This document shows, piece after piece, positions 27,096 through 34,588 of a DNA stretch of 49,404 bases. The stretch spans positions 1 through 49,404 of the forward strand of contig RDXV01000015.1 of assembly GCA_004292695.1 (NCBI GenBank). Direction: 5' to 3'. The DNA is from Nostocales cyanobacterium (GTDB lineage Bacteria; Cyanobacteriota; Cyanobacteriia; Cyanobacteriales; Nostocaceae). The notes under the pieces were generated by a model, which worked only from the letters and a program-made list of their open reading frames with translations, searched no databases and was not told the origin of the DNA. The translations under genes were made by a program, and so were the position numbers. Position 1 is the first letter of the stretch. The number at the start of each line of letters is the position of its first letter.

Positions 27096-30000
27096 ATGAA
27101 CAGCTTTAAAAATGCCTTTATTTCCTATGGGAGAGCAGATAGCAAAAACTTTGCCACCAAATTATATCAGCGACTTGTAGAAGCAGGGTTGGATATTTGG
27201 TTTGACCAAAATGATATTCCTTTAGGTGTGGACTTTCAAAATCAAATAGATGACGGTATTGAGAAAGCTGATAATTTTTTGTTTATCATTGCGCCTCACT
27301 CAATTAACTCACCTTATTGTGGTAAAGAAATAGAATTAGCACTCTGTCGTAATAAACGAATTATCCCCTTACTGCACGTAGAACAAATTACCCAGGAAAC
27401 TTGGCAGGAAAGAAATCCGGGAAAAGATCCTAGTGCGTGGGAAGAATATAAAGCCAAAGGATTACATTCTAGTTTCCCTAATATGCACCCAGCCATTGGT
27501 AAAATTAACTGGGTATATTTTCGGGAAGGTATAGATGATTTTGAAACATCCTTTGCGGGATTGTTAGAGTTATTTTCCCGTCACCAAGATTATGTAAATC
27601 AACACACATACTTGTTAGCCAAAGCGTTGGAGTGGGAAAGACAACAGAAAAATTCACAATATCTATTAATTAGTGACGAGCGGATCAAGGCAGAAAATTG
27701 GTTAAAAACTCGCTTTAAAGACGAACAACCACCTTGTGAACCCACAGATTTACACTGTGCTTTTATTTGTCAGAGTACAAAAAATGCTAACAACCTGATG
27801 ACTCAGGTATTCCTCTCTTACTCAGAAAAAGAGCGGGAAGTGATGGAAAAAATCGCCAAAATCTTGATGCGAGAAAGCTTTACTGTTTGGACAAATAAAA
27901 CAGATATTCAGTCAGGGGCGGATTTTGTTGAGTCAATTGATCGAGGCATTGAAGAAGCGGATAATTTGGTATTTCTGATGTCGCCAGCTTCTTTAGAATC
28001 AGAATATTGTCAAAAAGAAATTACCTATGCTTTATCCCTAAAAAAACGGATTATTCCGGTGTTAATTGCACCAGTAGAAGAAGCACAAATTCCTTTAGAA
28101 CTACGTAAAATACAGTTTATTGACTTAACAGAAGAAGCACAGGGAAAAGATGCCAATATTGACAAATTAATCAATATCCTGTCTCAAGAAGCAACTTACT
28201 ATGAACAGCATAAGATTTTATTAGTTAAAGCTCTCAAATGGGAAAGACAAAAACGTAATTCTAGTATTTTGTTACGGGGATATAATCTGAGGGAAGCAGA
28301 GGCTTGGTTAAAGATTGCCCAACAAAGAAACCAACATCAAGCCACAATATTACAAATAGAGTTTATCACAGAAAGTCTCAATCAGCCGCCTGTGGTAGCG
28401 TTAGATGTATTTATTTCCTACTCTCGCGCTGATTCTGATTTTGCTCGCAAACTGAACGATACCTTACAAATTCAAAATAAAACTACTTGGTTTGATCAAG
28501 AAAGTATTGCTTCTGGTACTGATTTTGAGCAAGAAATTTATAAAGGAATAGAAAGTGCGAATAATTTCCTATTTATTATTTCCCCAGATTCGATCATTGC
28601 TCCCGAATGTCAACTTGAAGTAGAGTATGCAGCCAAGTTAAATAAACGGATTGTGACTGTGTTGTATCGGGAAGTGAAAGTTGAGGATCTACCTTCAGTA
28701 TTAGCAAAAGTGAAGTGGATTGATTTTTGCCAAAATAAAGCAGACTTCTTAACTAGATTTGGAGAATTAACCAGAACATTGGATGCAGATCCTGATTATG
28801 TGCGATCGCATACTCGGCTGTTTCTGAAAGCCAAAGAATGGGATGATGGGAAACGGGATGATAGTTTTTTGCTGCGGGGTAAAGATTTAGTCGCCTCTGA
28901 AGAATGGTTAAAGCAGTCAGATAACAAAGAACCAAACCCTACAAATCTGCAATTAGAATATCTTACAGCTAGTCGCGCTCTCCCCTATCGCAAAATCAAG
29001 CTCCGTACCGTACTTTTGACTAGCTTGGCGATGACAACAGTTACATTTATTGCTAGGTTCATGGGATTTACCCAACCTTTGGAACTAGCAGCTTATGATC
29101 AGATGATGCTGTTGCGCCCTGATGAACCAAAAGACGAAAGATTTTTAATGGTGGATGTTGATCCAGAAAGTCTGGAAAAGATTAATGAAACTGGTAGATA
29201 TCCGGGTGGTAGAGGTTCAATTCCTGATACAGCTTTAGATGATTTACTTAAAAATTTGTCCCAACATCAACCGAGTGTGATTGCGTTAGATTTTATCCGT
29301 GATTTTGCGGCTGAGGGTAGTTTAAAACAACGTTTGCAGCAAACAAAAAACTTTATAGGAGTCTGTAAAAACAGTTATCAAAATAGTTTAGGTGAAAACA
29401 TTCTTGGTTTTAAACAACCGCCAGAAATCCCGGTAACACAAGTTGGGTTTAGTGACTTGGTTGATGATGATGCTAAAGGTGGCCGTTATGTGCGCCGACA
29501 ATATTTTATGCAAAAACCAGATCCTAAATATTGTCAGACAAGAGAATCTTTGAGTTTAGTTATTGCTCGGCGTTACCTAGAAGCTAAAGGTCAAGATTTC
29601 ACCTCTCCTTTCAATTCTGAAAGCCAAGAATATGATCAGTCCATGATATTTGGTAACACAGAGATTCCGCAACTACTGGGAATAGGAGGTGGTTATCAAG
29701 ATATCAATAATCAGCTTGAAGGTTATCAAACAATGGTCAAATATCGTACCGTTGGGGGTGATCCTAGTAATTTTGCCCCCAGAGTGAATATTTGGCAAGT
29801 TTTGAATAATCAGGTGTCTGCGGAACAGATTAAAGATCGAATAATTCTGATTGGCTTTACTGACAGACAAAATAGACAAGCTGATTACTGGAATACACCC
29901 TATGGTGATGTTGCTGGTGTCACTTTGCATGGACAAATGATCAGTCAGATCCTCAGCGCCACCTTAGATAATCGCTCGCTGATCTGGTGGTGGCCTCTGG

Positions 30001-30239
30001 GCTATGAAACCATCTGGATGCTTGGTTGGGCGGTGGTAGGTGGTTTGGTATGTTGGCGATTTAACCACACTCTTTATACAGGTATAGCTGTAATTGGCTG
30101 TTCTGGCTCTTTATACATTATATGTGCTGTAATTTTGATTACCCAAAGCGCTTGGATTCCTTTTGTTCCAGCGTTTATAACTTTTTTGTTTACAGGTACA
30201 GGTGTATTTTATCTGACCTATAAACTGCGTCACGGTTAA
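27096..30239 (+). CDS. Triple-TIR CHASE2 membrane protein
   Basis: The 1047-aa protein carries three consecutive TIR domains. TIR1 (about 5-150): NAFISYGRADS, DIWFDQNDIPLG, catalytic-type Glu E78 in YCGKE. TIR2 (about 235-370): QVFLSYSEKE, VWTNKTDIQSG, E308 in YCQKE. TIR3 (about 436-560): DVFISYSRADS, TWFDQESIASG, E508 in CQLE. Each is followed by a similar linker (LLxKALEWERQ..NS..LL.....AE.WLK). A membrane helix (about 637), a CHASE2 sensor domain (about 660-955) and three C-terminal helices follow. TIR enzymes of this type can hydrolyse NAD+. CHASE2 usually sits before a kinase or cyclase output; here the outputs are N-terminal. It is probably co-transcribed with the DUF928 gene. Confidence 0.93.
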   Translation: MNSFKNAFISYGRADSKNFATKLYQRLVEAGLDIWFDQNDIPLGVDFQNQIDDGIEKADNFLFIIAPHSINSPYCGKEIELALCRNKRIIPLLHVEQITQETWQERNPGKDPSAWEEYKAKGLHSSFPNMHPAIGKINWVYFREGIDDFETSFAGLLELFSRHQDYVNQHTYLLAKALEWERQQKNSQYLLISDERIKAENWLKTRFKDEQPPCEPTDLHCAFICQSTKNANNLMTQVFLSYSEKEREVMEKIAKILMRESFTVWTNKTDIQSGADFVESIDRGIEEADNLVFLMSPASLESEYCQKEITYALSLKKRIIPVLIAPVEEAQIPLELRKIQFIDLTEEAQGKDANIDKLINILSQEATYYEQHKILLVKALKWERQKRNSSILLRGYNLREAEAWLKIAQQRNQHQATILQIEFITESLNQPPVVALDVFISYSRADSDFARKLNDTLQIQNKTTWFDQESIASGTDFEQEIYKGIESANNFLFIISPDSIIAPECQLEVEYAAKLNKRIVTVLYREVKVEDLPSVLAKVKWIDFCQNKADFLTRFGELTRTLDADPDYVRSHTRLFLKAKEWDDGKRDDSFLLRGKDLVASEEWLKQSDNKEPNPTNLQLEYLTASRALPYRKIKLRTVLLTSLAMTTVTFIARFMGFTQPLELAAYDQMMLLRPDEPKDERFLMVDVDPESLEKINETGRYPGGRGSIPDTALDDLLKNLSQHQPSVIALDFIRDFAAEGSLKQRLQQTKNFIGVCKNSYQNSLGENILGFKQPPEIPVTQVGFSDLVDDDAKGGRYVRRQYFMQKPDPKYCQTRESLSLVIARRYLEAKGQDFTSPFNSESQEYDQSMIFGNTEIPQLLGIGGGYQDINNQLEGYQTMVKYRTVGGDPSNFAPRVNIWQVLNNQVSAEQIKDRIILIGFTDRQNRQADYWNTPYGDVAGVTLHGQMISQILSATLDNRSLIWWWPLGYETIWMLGWAVVGGLVCWRFNHTLYTGIAVIGCSGSLYIICAVILITQSAWIPFVPAFITFLFTGTGVFYLTYKLRHG

Positions 30240-30276
30240 ATTCAGATCAGATCACAAATTAAGAGGTAACTAAAAA

Positions 30277-31053
30277 ATGCGCGATCAAAAATTATTAACT
30301 CAGAGATCAATTGCTTTTATTTGCATATTAACCGCTGCTGTTTACTGCAATTTTTCTTTGCCTATTTTTGTTCAAGAAGCCCAAGCTCAGAACGTTTTTG
30401 AGCGAGTTAATCGGATGTTTTCTGGTTCGAGGAAAGACGGTAATGCTTCTGGACGTTCACGGGGAGGGGCGACGCGATCGCAATGTTCCCAGATAGATAC
30501 TAAAACCCTCACGGCCTTAGTTCCTGAAGATCATGGTGGTTTGACGACTCAAGAATATCCCAAGTTGTTGTTTTATGTACCCTTTGGTGGTAATTCCCAG
30601 TCACCTCCAGCCAAATTGAGATTATTGGATGAGCAGAAAAAATCGGTTTTGAAAGAGCCATTGTTGTTATCTTTACCAAAAGAAAAAGGAATTGTCAGTG
30701 TTAATTTACCTACTACCGAACAAGGATTGTCAATAGGTAAGAAATACTATTGGTACTTTAATGTTACCTGTATTAACGAAAAAGGATTGAATACTAATAT
30801 CAGCATTAACGGATGGATTGAAAGAGTAGAAGCTAGTGCTGAGATTAAGAAAATCAAACAAGAAGGTAATCAACAGGAATACAAACCCTATGTAGATAAT
30901 AATATTTGGTATGAAACGGTGAGTCAATTAGCGAATAACCGTGAAGTTTATACCCAAGAATGGACTAGCTTATTATCACTTTTTCAACTTGAGGAATTTG
31001 CTAAATCTCCTGTTTATGAACTGGAAAGACAAAAGCAGTCAATAGGAGATTAA
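30277..31053 (+). CDS. DUF928 family exported protein
   Basis: The 258-aa protein has a signal peptide ending about AQAQ (residue 38), a short basic Gly/Ser/Arg stretch, then the DUF928 core: LTALVPED..GLTTQEYPKLLFYVPFG, LRLLDEQKK..L....L.LP...GIVSVNLP and YYWYFNVTC. It is expected in the periplasm. In cyanobacteria DUF928 genes often sit beside CHASE2 and CHAT genes, so it may present a signal to the CHASE2 domain; this is inference from context. It lies 37 bp after the TIR/CHASE2 gene with a GAGGT ribosome binding site. Confidence 0.9.
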   Translation: MRDQKLLTQRSIAFICILTAAVYCNFSLPIFVQEAQAQNVFERVNRMFSGSRKDGNASGRSRGGATRSQCSQIDTKTLTALVPEDHGGLTTQEYPKLLFYVPFGGNSQSPPAKLRLLDEQKKSVLKEPLLLSLPKEKGIVSVNLPTTEQGLSIGKKYYWYFNVTCINEKGLNTNISINGWIERVEASAEIKKIKQEGNQQEYKPYVDNNIWYETVSQLANNREVYTQEWTSLLSLFQLEEFAKSPVYELERQKQSIGD

Positions 31054-31151
31054 TCAGAATTACTACAGTTAATGGTGAAAGCTAGAATTCAGGATATTAA
31101 GGAGTCTGGAGGAGAGTTAATATACTACTTCTTGATATCTTGAAACCAAAG

Positions 31152-31197
31152 ATGATTGATTTTGTCTGAATCAGGATTTACAGGATGATCTGTTGGA
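31152..31197. repeat. 'GAATCAGGAT' interspersed repeat, copy 1
   Basis: It is a short copy of the family with core TCTGAATCAGGAT..TACAGGATG, also seen at 32061, 32615, 34164 and, in tandem, 40403. It precedes the phd-like/vapC module. Confidence 0.8.
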
Positions 31198-31278
31198 CTA
31201 TGATAAGTTATGAATTAGTTTCGCGCACAAAAAATCTTAAAAATCGCTATAATATAAACATTATTCCAAAATTATATC

Positions 31279-31518
31279 ATGCTAACAGTAAACATTGATG
31301 ATATTCAAAAAAACCTCACCAGCTATCTTCACCAAGTAGCAGCAGGAGAAAGCATAATTATTATCCAATCTGGTAAACCAATAGCAGAAATAAAACCTGT
31401 TTCCTCCACATCTCCAAAACTCAGACCTTATGGTTTATGTACAGGAGAATTTACAGTTCCAGATGATTTTGATGCTCCCTTACCGGAGGAAATTTTGAAT
31501 AGCTTCGAGGGAAAATGA
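31279..31518 (+). CDS. Phd/YefM-type antitoxin
   Basis: The 79-aa protein matches the Phd pattern: VNIDDIQKNLTSYLHQVAAGESIIIIQSGKPIAEIKPV. This N-terminal part forms the DNA-binding dimer; the acidic tail (DDFDAPLPEEIL) normally wraps the toxin. Its stop overlaps the ATG of the downstream vapC pseudogene (ATGA, 31515-31518). Because the toxin gene is broken, the antitoxin is now an orphan; it could still regulate its promoter or cross-neutralise another toxin. A TATAAT-like -10 lies at 31248-31253. Confidence 0.9.
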   Translation: MLTVNIDDIQKNLTSYLHQVAAGESIIIIQSGKPIAEIKPVSSTSPKLRPYGLCTGEFTVPDDFDAPLPEEILNSFEGK

Positions 31519-32006
31519 AATTATGATTAGATACCCATATTTTCCTATGGTTTATTAGCGGTGATGCAAAATTACCAATTCATTTACAAAATAGTATTCG
31601 TGATTTAAACAATGATGTCTATTTAAGTTGTGTGTCAGTCTGGGAAGCAACCGTAAAATACAGCACTTTCCGGTGTAATGAGGTACACTTTGGGCGGGCA
31701 AGATGCCCACCCCACAAAAGTTTCATGATGATAATTTGTACCTCATAATAACGAAATCTGCTGTATCAATTAGGTAAATTACCCTTACCAGCATCACCAG
31801 AAATTTATCTTCCTAAACAGCGTCAACAGCATTTTATTAGTAGTCTTAATTTAGACGAAGAAAGTATTAGTCAACTTGTAAATTTACCCTTATTACATCG
31901 TGATCCTTTTGATAGGATTTTAATTTGTCAAGCATTGCAACATAACATGACAATTGTAACTTTAGACTCAGCTATTCATGTCTATTCTGTTAATGTTTTA
32001 TATTAG
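31515..32006 (+). pseudogene. vapC-family PIN toxin, broken by a nonsense codon and a MITE
   Basis: Reading from ATG 31515 gives MKL, a TGA stop (31524-31526), then LDTHIFLWFISGDAK, the usual PIN start. The frame continues to VSVWEATVK, is interrupted by a 103-bp element plus a duplicated TA, and resumes at QLGKLPLP through LLHRDPFDR and VTLDS to the stop at 32006. The insertion with TA is 105 bp, a multiple of three, but contains in-frame stops. Removing it restores a 128-codon toxin frame apart from codon 4. PIN toxins of this group are Mg-dependent ribonucleases; this copy cannot make an intact one. Confidence 0.93.
31661..31763. mobile_element. 103-bp MITE with TA target duplication
   Basis: The element has imperfect 27-bp terminal inverted repeats (21 of 27 positions match by my count; both start CAGCA and end ATGAGGTACA inward). 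It is flanked by TA on both sides (31659-31660 and 31764-31765), as for IS630/Tc1-mariner-type transposition. The middle contains the palindrome GGGCGGGCAAGATGCCCACCC-like hairpin. It has no coding capacity and sits inside the vapC pseudogene. Confidence 0.9.
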
Positions 32007-32060
32007 TGATGTAGCTTGAGAAACAAAATCTAACATCTTTTTGATAATACATTATTTTAT

Positions 32061-32100
32061 CAGAATCAGGATATCCAGGATTACAGGATGATCTGTTGAT
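32061..32100. repeat. 'GAATCAGGAT' interspersed repeat, copy 2
   Basis: A short copy (CAGAATCAGGATATCCAGGA..TACAGGATGATCTGTTGATG) lies between the vapC pseudogene and the next TA pair. Copies 1 and 2 share the GATGATCTGTTG ending, which the longer copies lack. Confidence 0.8.
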
Positions 32101-32150
32101 GAAGTTTTTTAGTAAAATAAATTTGTAAACTGTAAGAGGAAAATTATATT

Positions 32151-32381
32151 ATGTCATCTCCAGCCATTACCACTGTAATTAACATGATGGAATCTTTGTC
32201 AGAAGATGTTCAAGAACAAGTTGCAGAACATTTGAAAGAATATTTAGCGGATTTGCAAGATGAAATGAAATGGAATAATTCATTTAAGAAAAGTCAAAAT
32301 AAATTGATTGCATCTGCTCAACGTGCTAAAAAAGAAATTGCCGAAGGACTGGCAACACCAATGGACTATGATAAGTTATGA
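32151..32381 (+). CDS. Putative antitoxin of a RelE-type pair
   Basis: The 76-aa protein is helical, with a conserved look for small cyanobacterial antitoxins (MSSPAITTVINMMESLSEDV, then VAEHLKEYLADLQDEMKWN, then a Lys/Ala-rich helix). The call rests on its position directly before, and overlapping by 4 bp, a RelE-like toxin reading frame. An AGAGGAAAATT ribosome binding site precedes the ATG. The toxin is truncated, so this may be a relic or a free antitoxin. Confidence 0.78.
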   Translation: MSSPAITTVINMMESLSEDVQEQVAEHLKEYLADLQDEMKWNNSFKKSQNKLIASAQRAKKEIAEGLATPMDYDKL

Positions 32382-32615
32382 AGTCTGCAACCCTTCCTTC
32401 TTTTTGGAATGAATATCAGTCTCTTGACAAGCAAGTTAGACAAAGTGCAAGGAAAGCTTACCGCTTATGGAAAGAAAATCCTTTTCATCCGTCTTTGCGT
32501 TTCAAATGTATCAATAACCAAGAAAATATTTGGTCTGTGAGGATAACTCGTAATTATCGAGCAATTGGGGTTTTGGATTGGTAGTCATGACGATTATGAA
32601 AATTTCTTTTCATAG
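32378..32615 (+). pseudogene. RelE-like toxin with C-terminal frame disruption
   Basis: The frame from 32378 encodes a RelE-fold toxin start (LPSFWNEYQSLDKQVRQSARKAYRLW..NPFHPSLRFKCI, IWSVRITRNYRAIGVL) and then stops at 32584. The expected C-terminal end, IGSHDDYENFFS, is present in another frame from 32577 to the stop at 32615. The usual segment between GVL and IG (a ..D.V.WFW stretch) is missing, so a small out-of-frame deletion has occurred near 32575. The made product (68 aa) lacks the last strand and tail of the fold and is probably inactive. Confidence 0.82.
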
Positions 32616-32725
32616 TCTGAATCAGGATGTCCAGGATTAAAGGATTTACAGGATGTTTTATATATCAATAGTTATTGAACGCAGATAAACGCAGATAGAC
32701 GCAGATGATAGAAGATAAATTAATG
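32615..32725. repeat. 'GAATCAGGAT' interspersed repeat, copy 3 (long form)
   Basis: It spans TCTGAATCAGGATGTCCAGG through GAACGCAGAT..ACGCAGATAGACGCAGATGATAGAAGATA. It is almost identical to 34164-34280 over about 110 bp and in the same orientation. It begins exactly at the end of the disrupted RelE-like frame. Confidence 0.92.
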
Positions 32726-32756
32726 GGTTTTGCACCTTTATCTGACATAAAATAAT

Positions 32757-33251
32757 TCAACCACCACTTTTAGTAATAGGTGGTGTTAAAGGTATTTCCT
32801 CAGTTTCATCATTAAAAGCTGCTGCTAACTCAGGACTATTAATAGCTATTGCACTTTCTTTCCATTCATAAATAATAGCATCAATCATATCCCAAGCATC
32901 AGGAGAAATATCAGTTAGGCGAAAAGCATCACTCACTTCTTTAATAAAATCTTGCAATTCATCAGCATCAAATACCCTTAACCATCCATAAGGATGTTCA
33001 TAACCTATTTGTTGTCCTAATAATAACCGAAATGCGACAGATAAAACTTCAAAAACAGCTTTACTTTGTGTTACTCCTTTTACTAAATAAGCCACATCTT
33101 CCCGACGCAATAGTGCAAAAGATTGGTCGTTTCTAGTAATAGTAATTGGGTGTTGATATGCTTTATCTAATACTTTTCCCGGTTGACGATTTAATTCTGT
33201 AGCTGTAATTAGCTCATCTGAGAAAGCATTGGTAAAAATTGGAATTGACAT
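32757..33251 (-). CDS. Phd/YefM-like antitoxin-domain protein with C-terminal extension
   Basis: The N-terminal 60 residues resemble Phd/YefM antitoxins (ELITATELNRQPGKVLDKAYQHPITITRNDQSFALLRREDV). The next 100 residues are an extension I do not recognise, ending in a Pro-rich tail. ATG 33251 is preferred over the upstream TTG at 33269. No toxin gene is adjacent on this strand: the PIN gene at 33394 has its own antitoxin. It may be an autonomous regulator. A 7-bp perfect inverted repeat (GCGTTTT/AAAACGC, 33259-33275) lies just before the start and looks like an operator. Confidence 0.78.
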   Translation of the reverse strand: MSIPIFTNAFSDELITATELNRQPGKVLDKAYQHPITITRNDQSFALLRREDVAYLVKGVTQSKAVFEVLSVAFRLLLGQQIGYEHPYGWLRVFDADELQDFIKEVSDAFRLTDISPDAWDMIDAIIYEWKESAIAINSPELAAAFNDETEEIPLTPPITKSGG

Positions 33252-33258
33252 AATACTC

Positions 33259-33318
33259 GCGTTTTCCAAAAACGCTGATTTAATCTAAACAATTATATTA
33301 CGTATTATTTTACGTAAT
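33259..33318. promoter_or_regulatory. Candidate operators upstream of the Phd-like gene
   Basis: Two inverted repeats lie within 60 bp: GCGTTTT-CCA-AAAACGC (33259-33275) and ATTACGTA-N6-TACGTAAT (33297-33318). Phd-type antitoxins bind palindromes near their own start codons, so these are good autoregulatory candidates. The binding itself is inferred. Confidence 0.5.
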
Positions 33319-33393
33319 TCTTTTTTAGATGTCAATAGGTAACATTTTCAAGGTCTTGATTCTGACAGTAGATAGTGTTAGCAAATAGCCTGA

Positions 33394-33807
33394 TTATCCC
33401 CTAAAATCACCAATCAACTGCTTAAACGTAGACACAGAAACAATAGTAGTATTAACTAAATTCTGTGCTTGGTTGAAATCAGAATCTCCAGTAATTAAAA
33501 AATCCGCCCCTGCTGCAACAGCACAAGCTAAAAACTTTTCATCCTTTCTATCTCTAGCAAAATCTACTGTTACCTGAACATCAACTAATGTAGTTACCAA
33601 ATTTATAACATCTAACCATTCTTTTCTGACTTCATCAGTCAATTTAAACTTCTTCCGACTTAATACATCCTGATACTCTGCTAAAATATCTTCAGAAACA
33701 ATCCAATCACAATTAGGACTATCTACAACAAATTGAATAACATCTCTTGGTTCTCTCCCCTTGAGAACAGCAGAAACTAAAACATTAGTATCAATAATAA
33801 CTTTCAT
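33394..33807 (-). CDS. PIN-domain toxin (VapC-like, PIN_3 type)
   Basis: The 137-aa protein has the acidic PIN residues in order: D6 in VIIDTNVLVSAVLKG, an acidic pair in VSEDILAEY, DRKDEKFLACAVAAGADFLITGDSDF. This corresponds to the 'putative toxin-antitoxin system toxin component, PIN family'. It is probably an Mg-dependent ribonuclease. All catalytic positions look intact, unlike the vapC pseudogene nearby. Its ATG overlaps the antitoxin stop by 4 bp. Confidence 0.92.
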   Translation of the reverse strand: MKVIIDTNVLVSAVLKGREPRDVIQFVVDSPNCDWIVSEDILAEYQDVLSRKKFKLTDEVRKEWLDVINLVTTLVDVQVTVDFARDRKDEKFLACAVAAGADFLITGDSDFNQAQNLVNTTIVSVSTFKQLIGDFRG

Positions 33808-34043
33808 TCCCCACGCCGATAAGCTTCAATTTCTGCTGCTATATCCTCATCTGTAATATCTTCTACACCGGGAATAGTCTGAGTTTTATCAAATAAATTC
33901 CGCAATTTATTACTAATTGTATCCTGGGGGTTATCTTCAGCTAAAACAATAATCTCTACACGCTGTCCAACCTGAAAAGGTAAGTCAGATAAAACTACCT
34001 GCTTGGGGTCTTCAATGGTGATATAAGTCTTGTAAGCATTCAT
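33804..34043 (-). CDS. Antitoxin of the PIN toxin pair
   Basis: The 79-aa protein begins with strands (YKTYITIEDPKQVVLSDLPFQVGQRVEIIVLAE) of the kind seen in AbrB/DUF2281-like cyanobacterial antitoxins and ends in an acidic helix (EDITDEDIAAEIEAYRRGE) suited to wrapping a toxin. Its overlap with the PIN toxin start supports the role. The pair lies between two long copies of the GAATCAGGAT repeat. Confidence 0.85.
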   Translation of the reverse strand: MNAYKTYITIEDPKQVVLSDLPFQVGQRVEIIVLAEDNPQDTISNKLRNLFDKTQTIPGVEDITDEDIAAEIEAYRRGE

Positions 34044-34163
34044 GATTTATTCTGCTATTTATACTATATATATTTTATGATACTTTTTTACTGATGCGCT
34101 GGTAAAAATTTGTTGGATAGCTTGACAGGAGAAGTTTAGATTTTGACAATATATGAATTATTT

Positions 34164-34280
34164 TGTCTGAATCAGGATGTCCAGGATTAGAGGATTTACA
34201 GGATGTTTTATGTATCAATCATAATTGAACGCAGATGAACGCAGATAGACGCAGATGATAGAAGATAGATTAATGGATTT
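34164..34280. repeat. 'GAATCAGGAT' interspersed repeat, copy 4 (long form)
   Basis: It is nearly identical to copy 3 at 32615-32725, same orientation, with scattered single-base differences. It ends directly before the xisI remnant. Confidence 0.92.
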
Positions 34281-34325
34281 CTTAATTTAAAAAAACATAT
34301 ATTTGATTTTAAATATCAATTAGAT

Positions 34326-34475
34326 ATGAGAGATGTAAAAATTTGGATTCAGAGAGATTTTACTGAGGAAGGGGTAGCTAGTGAGTTGGTAGATTTGGGA
34401 GTACCAAAAACAGATATTGTTTTAGGTTTTAAGCCACCTGATATGAGACAGTTTACTGGTTTTGCATCGGTTTAG
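34326..34475 (+). pseudogene. xisI C-terminal remnant (fdxN element excision controlling factor)
   Basis: A 49-codon frame reads DVKIWIQRDFTEEGVASELVDLG, then VPKTDIVLGFKPPDMRQFTGF. This is the C-terminal half of XisI, normally about 110 aa, whose family includes a factor needed for fdxN element excision in heterocysts. The N-terminal half is missing and replaced by AT-rich sequence and the repeat at 34164-34280. No xisH partner is present. Without a recognisable start signal it is most likely a relic. Confidence 0.82.
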
Positions 34476-34588
34476 ATTTTTTATTCAATGTACGGTAAAT
34501 TCGACTGATAATTTTCGGTTTTTACCAATTCATCTATCATCTTTGTTATTTAGGATACTAATAGATTTGTTATTTAGGATACTAATAG

